The translations under genes and the position numbers were made by a program. The notes beneath the pieces were generated by a model, which made no database searches, was not told where the DNA came from, and saw only the letters and a program-made list of their open reading frames with translations. From positions 1-12,231 of the forward strand of contig DHXS01000015.1 in the NCBI GenBank assembly GCA_002413795.1: a stretch of DNA of 12,231 bases, given 5' to 3'. This document shows positions 1 to 5,518 of this stretch, piece after piece; within the stretch, counting starts at the first letter, position 1; every line of letters begins with the position of its first letter. The DNA comes from Candidatus Saccharibacteria bacterium UBA5150 (GTDB lineage: Bacteria > Patescibacteriota > Saccharimonadia > Saccharimonadales > UBA4665).

Positions 1-590
1 CCATCGACGGCGCCCGCGGCATCCTGTTCAACGTGATTGGCGGCAACGACCTGGCCATGCACGAAATTAACGCCGCCGCCGAAGCCATCACCACGGCCGC
101 CGACCCCGAAGCCAACATTATCTTCGGTGCCACCATCAACCCCGAGCTCGACGGCGAGGTTATCATAACCGTTGTGGCCACCGGGTTTGACGCTTCTTAC
201 TATGCCAAGCGCGACGCCAAGCCGACCGCCGCCGGCACCATCACCGAAAAGACCGAGCTGGATGTCACCAGCCCCAAGAGCTCCAAGCAGGAAGAGAAGG
301 CACTATCCGAAATTGACATGAACCTGGGCGACGACCAGGATGAAGACCATCCCGCCACCCATGACTTTAACCGCGAAACCGAAATACCCAACATCTGGTC
401 CATCCACGACGAAGGAGAGGGCGATAAGAAAGCCGACGACCAAGACAAAGAAGACGAGGTCAATAACGACGTCATCAGCAGCAGCCTGGAAGATGAGCTG
501 GAAAAACCGTCGTTCCTGCGCCGCCTGAGCCGCCGCCGCAAGCACGATGACGACGAGCCCGAAGAGACCGAAAGCGACGGCGATTCCTAG
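1..590 (+). CDS. ftsZ: Cell division protein FtsZ, C-terminal part (5' end outside window)
   Basis: Tubulin-like GTPase that polymerises into the Z ring at midcell. The open frame enters at base 3 with no start, so the GTP-binding N-terminal domain lies upstream. The first ~65 codons match the end of the FtsZ globular domain: IDGARGILFNVIGGNDLAMH, then ADPEANIIFGATI and VVATGF, the last core strand. After this comes a linker of about 100 residues (bases 205-503) very rich in Asp/Glu/Lys, then KPSFLRRLSRRRK (504-542), which resembles the conserved C-terminal peptide (PxFLRxx) that binds FtsA/SepF-type anchors. Unusually, a further acidic tail of 15 residues follows before the TAG. No terminator is evident before the nrdR promoter. 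Family assignment is very secure; tail function is inference. Confidence 0.95.
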   Translation, partial: IDGARGILFNVIGGNDLAMHEINAAAEAITTAADPEANIIFGATINPELDGEVIITVVATGFDASYYAKRDAKPTAAGTITEKTELDVTSPKSSKQEEKALSEIDMNLGDDQDEDHPATHDFNRETEIPNIWSIHDEGEGDKKADDQDKEDEVNNDVISSSLEDELEKPSFLRRLSRRRKHDDDEPEETESDGDS

Positions 591-634
591 AATTCCCCCG
601 TTCAGCCCGTGATAAATAATACAGCGAAAAAAGC

Positions 635-663
635 TTGCAAAACGCTACAGCTGGGGCTATATT
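635..663 (+). promoter_or_regulatory. Promoter of nrdR-nrdJ
   Basis: A -35 box TTGCAA (635-640) and a -10 box TATATT (658-663) are separated by exactly 17 bp. The predicted transcription start is near 670, just before the candidate NrdR box, leaving a leader of about 78 nt to the nrdR start. Both boxes are close to the sigma-70 consensus. Not tested experimentally. Confidence 0.6.
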
Positions 664-674
664 AGAGGCACACA

Positions 675-690
675 GCACTATATGTGGAAA
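675..690 (+). promoter_or_regulatory. Candidate NrdR box
   Basis: The segment GCACTATATGTGG, right after the predicted start site, matches about 10 of 16 positions of the known NrdR-box consensus (ACACwATATaTwGTGT), including the CACTATAT core. A weaker match, ACACATAATAGG (699-710), follows at a centre spacing of about 24 bp; NrdR boxes usually come in pairs. Binding here would block initiation or clearance, giving autoregulation of nrdR and nrdJ. The second box is doubtful. Confidence 0.45.
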
Positions 691-747
691 ACCAAAAAAC
701 ACATAATAGGTAAAAGCTGAGCACATTTAATGGTAATAGGAGGCTCA

Positions 748-1227
748 ATGAAATGCACCCAATGCCAAAGCGAAGACATCAAAGTGATAGAATCGCGAGA
801 CGTGGCAGGGGGCCAAGCCATCCGCCGCCGCCGCATGTGTAACGGCTGTGAACACCGCTTCACTACCTACGAGCGCCTGGAAAGGCCGCAGCTCATCGTC
901 GTCAAAAACGATGGCACTCGCGAATTGTTTAACCGCGCCAAGTTACTGGCAGGCCTCTACAGGGCCTGCGAGAAGACACCGGTCACCAGCCTGGAGCTGG
1001 AACAGGTTGTCGACGCGATCGAACAGGAACTCTACGCCTGCGGAGAATCGGAAGTTAAGTCGACACGTGTCGGTGAACTGGTGATGGATCAATTGGCCCG
1101 GCTCAACGAAGTTGCCTATGTAAGGTTCGCCAGCGTCTACCGGCGCTTCAAGGACATCGCCAGTTTCGAGCAGGAAGTATCGCTCGTCAAACAGGGCAAG
1201 CATCGGGTAACCGAAGCCAAAATATAA
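748..1227 (+). CDS. nrdR: Transcriptional repressor NrdR (Zn ribbon + ATP cone)
   Basis: Nucleotide-sensing repressor of ribonucleotide reductase genes. The 159-aa product has the usual NrdR length. A zinc ribbon uses C3, C6, C31 and C34 (MKCTQC...RMCNGC) with the basic RRRR stretch between, and HRFTTYER follows. An ATP-cone domain covers about residues 49-139 (PQLIVVKNDGTRELFNRAKL through VAYVRFASVYRRFKD), where ATP/dATP binding controls oligomerisation. The start at 748 is preferred over an in-frame ATG at 730 because AGGAGG (738-743) sits 4 nt before it and because NrdR proteins begin MKCxxC. nrdJ follows after 32 bp without a terminator, so the two form an operon, probably self-repressed through the box near 675. 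Confidence 0.97.
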   Translation: MKCTQCQSEDIKVIESRDVAGGQAIRRRRMCNGCEHRFTTYERLERPQLIVVKNDGTRELFNRAKLLAGLYRACEKTPVTSLELEQVVDAIEQELYACGESEVKSTRVGELVMDQLARLNEVAYVRFASVYRRFKDIASFEQEVSLVKQGKHRVTEAKI

Positions 1228-1259
1228 AAACCAAATAAGCAATAAGAAGGAAATTAACT

Positions 1260-4094
1260 ATGAGACAGACAACCAGCCTGGGAGTGGTAAGGCTTTTCAC
1301 CCCCCAGAAAACTAAGGCCTACGACCAGTTAAAGTGGTCAAAGCGTGATTCGATCATCAAAAACCCGACCACCGACACCCCCGTTTTCGAACAGCGCGGC
1401 GTCGAATTCCCGGAAGGATGGTCACTAAACGCCATTAATATCGTGGCCCAGAAATATTTTACCGGCACGCCCGGCACCAAAAGCCGCGAAAGCTCACTGC
1501 GCGATCTTATAGACCGCGTCGTCGACACTACTGCCCGTCAGGGCCTGCAGGAGGGCTATTTCTCTAGCGAAACCGAGGCCGAAGACTTCCGCGAAGAGCT
1601 AAAATACGTGCTGGCTACCCAGCGGGCCGCCTTCAACAGCCCCGTCTGGTTTAACATTGGCGCCCCGGAACGGGCCCAGCAGGCCAGCGCCTGTTTCATC
1701 CTAGGCATAGAAGACACCATGCCGGCCATCCTTAACTGGTATGTCGAAGAAGGCATGATCTTTAAGGGCGGCAGCGGTTCGGGCATTAATATCAGCCCGA
1801 TTCGCTCCAGCGCCGAGCGCCTGGGCAAGTCTGCCGGCACGGCCAGCGGCCCCTTAAGCTTCATGCGCGGCGCCGATGCCTCGGCCGGGGCCATTAAAAG
1901 CGGCGGCAAAACCCGCCGGGCCGCCAAAATGGTCATCCTCAACGTCGACCACCCAGATGTCGAAGAATTCATCTGGAGCAAAGCCATAGAAGAGCGCAAA
2001 GCCCGCGACCTGCAAACCTTGGGCTGGGACATGAGCCTCGACGGCAAAGACAGCTTCAGCATCCAGTACCAAAACGCTAACATTTCGGTCCGTGTTACCG
2101 ACGAATTCATGCAGGCCGTCGAAGATGACGCCGACTGGGACTTACGCGCCGTCACCAATGGCAAGCCGGTCAAAACCGTCAAAGCCCGCGAGCTGTTCCG
2201 GCAATTCTCCGAAGCCGCCTGGGAGTGCGCCGACCCCGGCATGCAGTTCGACACCACCATCAACCACTGGCACACCACGCCCAACGCCGGCCGCATTAAC
2301 GGCTCCAACCCCTGTAGCGAATACATGCACCTCGACAATTCGGCCTGTAACCTGGCCAGCCTAAATCTTTTGAAATTCCTTAAGGAAGACGATACTTTCG
2401 ACATTAAGGCTTTCATGCACACCACCGAACTGATCTTTACGGCTCAGGAAATCCTGGTCGGCTACAGCGAGTACCCCACCGAGGGCATTACCAAGAACGC
2501 CAAGGCTTACCGAGAGCTCGGTATCGGCTACGCCAACCTGGGCGCGCTGTTAATGGCCCTGGGCTTGCCCTACGACTCCGATGAAGGCCGCGCCATTGCC
2601 GCTGCCATCACGGCACTATTGACCGGTCATTCCTACGCCACCAGCGCTAAAATCGCTAACCGCGTCGGCCCGTTCGCCGGCTTCGCCAAAGACCGCGAAG
2701 GCATGCTGAAAGTTCTGCGCATGCACCGCGCCGAAGTCTCCAAAATAGACGCCTCGCTGGTGCCCGAAGAACTGCTCAGCGCCGCCGCCTCCGCCTGGGA
2801 CGAAGCCGTTGAACTGGGCGAAATTTACGGTGTCCGCAACAGCCAGGCCAGCGTGCTGGCTCCCACCGGCACCATCGGCCTGATGATGGACTGCGACACC
2901 ACCGGCATCGAACCCGATCTGGGCCTGGTCAAGGTCAAAAAACTGGTCGGCGGCGGCACCATGAGCATCGTCAACCAGACCGTGCCGCGGGCTCTTAAGA
3001 ACCTCGGCTACAGCAAACCGCAAATCAACGACATTGTGGCTTACATAGACGAAGAAAAGACCATTCTGGGCGCCCCGCACCTCACGCAAGACCACGAAGC
3101 CGTTTTCGCCTGCTCAATGGGCGACAACTCCATCCACTACCTGGGCCACGTCAAGATGATGGCCGCCGTCCAGCCTTTCCTGAGCGGCGCTATCAGCAAA
3201 ACGGTCAACATGCCCGAAGAAGCCACCGTCGAAGATATCGAACAGATCCACATCGACTCCTGGAAAATGGGCCTCAAGGCGGTCGCCATTTACCGCGACA
3301 ACTGTAAGGTGGCCCAGCCGCTGAGCATGGCCAAAAAAGCCGGCGCCAAAGAAAGCGTGCCGTCACCGGCCGTGCACCACGCCGTGCCGGCCACCGAAGC
3401 CCCGGTCATCGCCACCGTGGCCGCCGAAGCCGTTGCCGAAACCATGAACGACAAGTTCATCGTTAAAGGCGCCGTCCGACGCAAACTGCCCAAAAGCCGC
3501 AACGCCAAAACCATCGCCTTCAACGTTGCCGGCAGTAAGGGCTATGTAACGGTCGGCGAATTCGAAGACGGCACCCCCGGCGAAGTCTTCCTAAAGATCG
3601 CCAAACAGGGTTCCACCCTGGCCGGCGTCATGGATGCCCTGGCCGTTTCGATCAGTTACGGTCTGCAGTACGGCGTGCCTCTAAAGAGCTACGTCCACGG
3701 CCTGACCAACATGGCCTTCGCACCCAGCGGCCTGACCGACGATCCGGAGATCCGCACGGCCTCCAGCCTGGTGGATTACATCTTCCGGCGCCTGGGCCTG
3801 ACCTACCTGAACTTCGAAGACCGCCTGGAACTCGGACTGGCCTCAATAGACGACATGCCCGACGACCAGACCAGTCTGCTGGCCGACACCACGCCGGCCG
3901 AACCACTGGTGCCGCCGGTAGCAGAGCAAGTCCCGTCTCCCGAGCCCGAACCCGAACCGGCACTTTCGGCCAAGCCCGCCGCTGTCAAGAAAGACGACAC
4001 GGCACCAATGTGCTACAACTGCGGCAACCAGACCCAGCGCTCCGGCAGCTGCTATGTCTGCACCAGCTGCGGCAGCACCACCGGCTGCTCGTAA
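1260..4094 (+). CDS. nrdJ: Class II (adenosylcobalamin-dependent) ribonucleotide reductase
   Basis: Reduces ribonucleotides to deoxyribonucleotides using a cobalamin-generated thiyl radical, without oxygen dependence. The 944-aa protein shows NSPVWFNIG (127-134), a redox Cys in ASACFILG (C145), GGSGSGINISPIR (170-182), the active-site NPCSE (350-354; thiyl Cys C352 with N350 and E354), the second redox Cys C363 (SACNLASLNL), and the NrdJ signature APTGTIGLMMDCDTTGIEPD (534-553). A Pro/Ala linker (about 690-728) leads to a C-terminal domain (about 735-850), then a Pro/Glu linker and a Cys-rich tail (C918, C921, C931, C934, C937, C943) that would relay electrons or bind zinc. Start has AAGGAA 7-8 nt upstream. 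No nrdB or nrdD partner is seen, as expected for class II. The cell must obtain B12; no B12 gene is present here. Confidence 0.97.
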   Translation: MRQTTSLGVVRLFTPQKTKAYDQLKWSKRDSIIKNPTTDTPVFEQRGVEFPEGWSLNAINIVAQKYFTGTPGTKSRESSLRDLIDRVVDTTARQGLQEGYFSSETEAEDFREELKYVLATQRAAFNSPVWFNIGAPERAQQASACFILGIEDTMPAILNWYVEEGMIFKGGSGSGINISPIRSSAERLGKSAGTASGPLSFMRGADASAGAIKSGGKTRRAAKMVILNVDHPDVEEFIWSKAIEERKARDLQTLGWDMSLDGKDSFSIQYQNANISVRVTDEFMQAVEDDADWDLRAVTNGKPVKTVKARELFRQFSEAAWECADPGMQFDTTINHWHTTPNAGRINGSNPCSEYMHLDNSACNLASLNLLKFLKEDDTFDIKAFMHTTELIFTAQEILVGYSEYPTEGITKNAKAYRELGIGYANLGALLMALGLPYDSDEGRAIAAAITALLTGHSYATSAKIANRVGPFAGFAKDREGMLKVLRMHRAEVSKIDASLVPEELLSAAASAWDEAVELGEIYGVRNSQASVLAPTGTIGLMMDCDTTGIEPDLGLVKVKKLVGGGTMSIVNQTVPRALKNLGYSKPQINDIVAYIDEEKTILGAPHLTQDHEAVFACSMGDNSIHYLGHVKMMAAVQPFLSGAISKTVNMPEEATVEDIEQIHIDSWKMGLKAVAIYRDNCKVAQPLSMAKKAGAKESVPSPAVHHAVPATEAPVIATVAAEAVAETMNDKFIVKGAVRRKLPKSRNAKTIAFNVAGSKGYVTVGEFEDGTPGEVFLKIAKQGSTLAGVMDALAVSISYGLQYGVPLKSYVHGLTNMAFAPSGLTDDPEIRTASSLVDYIFRRLGLTYLNFEDRLELGLASIDDMPDDQTSLLADTTPAEPLVPPVAEQVPSPEPEPEPALSAKPAAVKKDDTAPMCYNCGNQTQRSGSCYVCTSCGSTTGCS

Positions 4095-4097
4095 ACA

Positions 4098-4178
4098 ACA
4101 AGCGACATCAGCAATAATTTTCCCGCCAACAGGTAGCTACACCACGTTGGCTTGGAAAACATTGCTGAGTCGCCTTGT
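4098..4178 (+). repeat. 81-nt long imperfect hairpin in the nrdJ 3' region
   Basis: Nearly the whole gap between nrdJ and the next gene folds back on itself. Arm pairs are ACAA/TTGT (4098-4101/4175-4178), GCGAC/GTCGC (4102-4106/4169-4173), TCAGCAAT/ATTGCTGA (4108-4115/4161-4168), TTTTCC/GGAAAA (4118-4123/4154-4159) and GCCAAC/GTTGGC (4125-4130/4146-4151). This gives about 29 paired bases per arm with small bulges and an apical AGGTAGCTACACCAC. There is no U tract, so it is not a simple intrinsic terminator. It may be a palindromic mobile repeat (MITE/REP-like), an mRNA 3'-end stabiliser or a structured RNA. Confidence 0.7.
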
Positions 4179-4186
4179 GCTAAACT
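4178..4186 (+). promoter_or_regulatory. Extended -10 promoter of the thioredoxin-like gene
   Basis: TGC-TAAACT forms an extended -10 element (TGnTATAAT type) with no good -35. Only 6 nt separate it from the ATG at 4193, so the predicted start of transcription falls on or next to the A of the start codon, which would give a leaderless mRNA. No Shine-Dalgarno sequence is visible, in agreement. Confidence 0.45.
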
Positions 4187-4192
4187 CTAGTT

Positions 4193-4459
4193 ATGAAAGT
4201 ACTTATCCTTTACCGTCCGGACTCTGAATTCAGCCGCGTCGTCGAAGAATTCGTCCACGATTTCCAAAGCCGCCATAATGGCCAGCAGCTGGAAGTGTTG
4301 AATATCGACAGTCGCGAGGGCAGTGCCGCCGCCAGTCTGTACGACGTTATGCAGCACCCGGCCATCTTGGTTATCCGCGGTGACGGTTATCTCCAAAAAA
4401 GCTGGGCAGGCGAGCGCATGCCCCTCATCGACGAAGTCGTCGGCTACACCCGCGCCTAG
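4193..4459 (+). CDS. Small thioredoxin-fold-like protein lacking the CxxC motif
   Basis: The 88-aa product starts MKVLILYRPDSEF, a beta-strand-then-helix opening like thioredoxin/glutaredoxin folds, with RPDS where the redox CxxC would sit. A helix (about 13-28), a strand LEVLNIDSR (33-41), then VMQHPAILVIRGDGYL (52-67) follow. The HPA segment fits the cis-proline loop of the fold and the two strands after it complete the sheet. There is no cysteine at all, so a redox role is unlikely; a binding or structural role is possible. It stands alone between the 81-nt hairpin and the tRNA unit. There is no signal peptide or membrane segment, so it is probably cytosolic. It is clearly coding from its composition, but the fold is inferred by pattern and no specific family is recognised. 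Confidence 0.75.
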   Translation: MKVLILYRPDSEFSRVVEEFVHDFQSRHNGQQLEVLNIDSREGSAAASLYDVMQHPAILVIRGDGYLQKSWAGERMPLIDEVVGYTRA

Positions 4460-4486
4460 TTATTTATTAAAAAACCATTAAACTTC

Positions 4487-4515
4487 TTGGGCATACCCGG
4501 CTGTCGGCATAAAAT
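4487..4515 (+). promoter_or_regulatory. Promoter of the tRNA gene
   Basis: TTGGGC (4487-4492) and TAAAAT (4510-4515) are 17 bp apart. Transcription would begin near 4522, about 26 nt before the mature tRNA, exactly where a leader hairpin starts. A second possible -10 (TAAACT, 4480-4485) lies upstream without a clear -35. Confidence 0.5.
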
Positions 4516-4520
4516 TTGAA

Positions 4521-4541
4521 AACCCCACCTCGCGTGGGGTT
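4521..4541 (+). other. Hairpin in the pre-tRNA leader, complementary to the acceptor strand
   Basis: AACCCCAC / GTGGGGTT form an 8-bp perfect stem around the loop CTCGC. The overlapping segment CCCCACCTCG (4523-4532) is also perfectly complementary over 10 nt to CGAGGTGGGG (4545-4554), which includes the whole 5' acceptor strand of the tRNA. The leader can therefore fold on itself or invade the acceptor stem. On the minus strand the same hairpin is followed by TTTTC and could act as a terminator. Confidence 0.6.
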
Positions 4542-4547
4542 CGCCGA

Positions 4548-4640
4548 GGTGGGGTGGCAGAGCGGTCTATTGCACCGCCCTCAGGGAGCGGCGAACACTT
4601 ACAGCGTGTTCCGCGGGTTCGAATCCCGTCCCCACCGCCA
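4548..4640 (+). tRNA. tRNA with CAG (Leu) anticodon on a Ser-type body, CCA encoded
   Basis: Full cloverleaf: acceptor GGTGGGG (4548-4554) / CCCCACC (4630-4636), D stem GCA/TGC (4557-4559/4571-4573), anticodon stem CCGCC/AGCGG (4575-4579/4587-4591) with one C-A mismatch at the loop end, loop CTCAGGG with anticodon CAG at 4582-4584, variable stem GAACAC/GTGTTC (4593-4598/4606-4611), T stem GCGGG/CCCGT with loop TTCGAAT, discriminator G (4637), and encoded CCA. The anticodon reads CUG (Leu). However, the discriminator G73, the D-arm pattern GCAGAGCGGTCTATTGC, and the single unpaired base on each side of the variable stem are features of bacterial tRNA-Ser; tRNA-Leu normally has A73 and two bases on the 3' side. 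Amino-acid identity is therefore uncertain. Confidence 0.93.
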
Positions 4641-4648
4641 CGCCTGTA

Positions 4649-4686
4649 ATAAATAAACCCCAAGCTTTCGCGAGGGGTTTATTTAT
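4649..4686 (+). terminator. Terminator after the tRNA
   Basis: A 13-bp perfect stem runs ATAAATAAACCCC (4649-4661) against its complement (4674-4686), with a 12-nt loop. The GC-rich top and the A/T-rich base supply a U-rich 3' arm, so it would work as an intrinsic terminator and, by symmetry, in both directions. Confidence 0.8.
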
Positions 4687-4694
4687 GCCTTGAA

Positions 4695-4711
4695 CGGCGA
4701 ACACTTACAGC
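4695..4711 (+). repeat. 17-nt exact copy of the tRNA variable-arm segment
   Basis: CGGCGAACACTTACAGC at 4695-4711 is identical to 4589-4605 inside the tRNA (end of the anticodon stem plus the first half of the variable arm). The copies lie 106 nt apart in the same orientation, on either side of the tRNA 3' half and its terminator. It may be the remnant of a tandem tRNA duplication or of site-specific recombination at the tRNA. Confidence 0.85.
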
Positions 4712-4729
4712 TAATTTAATCCTAAATCT

Positions 4730-4758
4730 TTCAATCACAGGTGTCAAGGTGCTATACT
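4730..4758 (+). promoter_or_regulatory. Promoter of the T-box / GNAT / ileS transcript
   Basis: TGC-TATACT (4750-4758) is an extended -10, and TTCAAT (4730-4735) is a weak -35 at 17 bp. Transcription should start near 4765. The -10 is framed by a small inverted repeat GTGC/GCAC (4749-4752/4760-4763). Confidence 0.6.
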
Positions 4759-4764
4759 GGCACT

Positions 4765-4947
4765 ACAATTTGGCAAATCCGTAGGCGCCGAAAGGCTCCG
4801 TGAGCGGCTATCAACCGCGAGGAGTGGGAAGAAAAGTTTAACAAAACTGAGTAGAACCCGACGGCCGAGAGCCGTTAAACCGAAATTAAGTCCCAAAGCA
4901 GGATGGTACCGTTCCCCAGAGGAGCTCCTGCAACGAGGGGACTTTTT
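4765..4947 (+). promoter_or_regulatory. T-box riboswitch, Ile-specific, ultrashort stem I
   Basis: The leader senses uncharged tRNA-Ile. Stem I is CTCC/GGAG (4796-4799/4821-4824) topped by GCGG/CCGC (4804-4807/4815-4818), whose apical loop CTATCAA holds the specifier ATC (4810-4812), an Ile codon. This placement in the terminal loop is the ultrashort stem I type known from actinobacterial ileS leaders. Further hairpins are AGTTT/AAACT (4835-4839/4844-4848) and ACGGC/GCCGT (4861-4865/4871-4875). The antiterminator is GCAGGA/TCCTGC (4898-4903/4926-4931) with the bulge TGGTACC (4904-4910) and an upper helix GTTCC/GGAGC (4911-4915/4921-4925). TGGT pairs with the ACCA end of uncharged tRNA-Ile (A73). 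The conserved AGGxTGGxACCG T-box core is present. The downstream ileS gene confirms the specificity. Confidence 0.92.
4912..4947 (+). terminator. T-box controlled terminator
   Basis: TTCCCC (4912-4917) can pair with GGGGA (4937-4941), which breaks the antiterminator upper helix, and is followed by a U tract (4943-4947). AAGTCCC (4888-4894) is also complementary to GGGACTT (4938-4944), giving an alternative long stem ending at the same U tract. The G-rich strand lies about 20 nt before the GNAT start, too far for a ribosome site, so control is probably at transcription elongation and not translation. Confidence 0.65.
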
Positions 4948-4960
4948 AATTTTAAAAGCT

Positions 4961-5518
4961 ATGACTCATATAACCACAGAAGAATTTACAGTATCGCCAG
5001 CTACGGAAGCTGACGTTGAGGGTATTGGTGAAGCTCAGCTTGAATCCTGGGTTCAAACATATCCTAATGCCGAATTAGGGATTGACGAGGAGTGGATACG
5101 AGACCAAGTCGGCTTTTTGGCAGAAAAACGCGGCAATGATTTTCGACGCAAGACCGTCCAAGCCTCGCAGCAGCCGGGATCCAATCAACTTTACCTGGTA
5201 GTTAAGAATCAACAAAACAGAGTAAGGGGTTTTCTGCACATTACTAGAGAGGTCGACCATGCTACGTTTGACGCCATATACCTTACTCAAGAAGCACAAG
5301 GCATCGGAATTGCTGATGAACTCATGGGGAGGGCTCTAGACTTCGCAGGCCATCTACCGATGACGGTCGAGGTCGCTGACTATAATGACAGGGCGATTAG
5401 GTTTTACGAGAAGTACGGGTTCGAAAAGCAGATCGGGGATGCAAAAAAGCACCTACACCGAGATAAAATTCCTATAATGGTTATGAAAAGACCGGCTAAG
5501 GAGAAGAATGAAGTTTAA
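4961..5518 (+). CDS. GNAT-family N-acetyltransferase
   Basis: Predicted acetyl-CoA dependent N-acetyltransferase of 185 aa, one GNAT domain. The N-terminal part FTVSPATEADVEGIGEAQLE has the usual first strand and helix. Motif A with the acetyl-CoA pyrophosphate loop is DAIYLTQEAQGIGIADEL (about 104-121; QxxGxGxA). Motif B is YNDRAIRFYEKYGFEKQ (about 141-157), with the Tyr that commonly acts as general acid. Substrate unknown. It sits directly behind the Ile T-box, and its 3' end overlaps ileS by 11 bp, so it should be induced with IleRS when tRNA-Ile is uncharged. Its third codon positions are more A/T-rich than in the neighbours, suggesting a different history. No Shine-Dalgarno is obvious. 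Possible roles include N-terminal or tRNA-linked amino-acid acetylation; neither can be shown from the sequence. Confidence 0.9.
   Translation: MTHITTEEFTVSPATEADVEGIGEAQLESWVQTYPNAELGIDEEWIRDQVGFLAEKRGNDFRRKTVQASQQPGSNQLYLVVKNQQNRVRGFLHITREVDHATFDAIYLTQEAQGIGIADELMGRALDFAGHLPMTVEVADYNDRAIRFYEKYGFEKQIGDAKKHLHRDKIPIMVMKRPAKEKNEV

Noticed and set aside
1556..2425. 289-aa open frame antisense to nrdJ
   Set aside because: It mirrors the codon structure of nrdJ, has no recognisable motif or ribosome site, and lies wholly inside a certain gene. Similar antisense frames at 2616-3095 and 6168-6938 were rejected for the same reason.
4548..4640. Full reassignment of CUG to Ser in this genome
   Set aside because: CUG stands at invariant Leu positions of IleRS (L90 and L232) and is very common throughout, so the normal Leu meaning holds.
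4478..4663. 61-aa minus-strand frame with a GDGIRTRGTR-like segment
   Set aside because: This is the well-known false protein read from the antisense of a tRNA gene.
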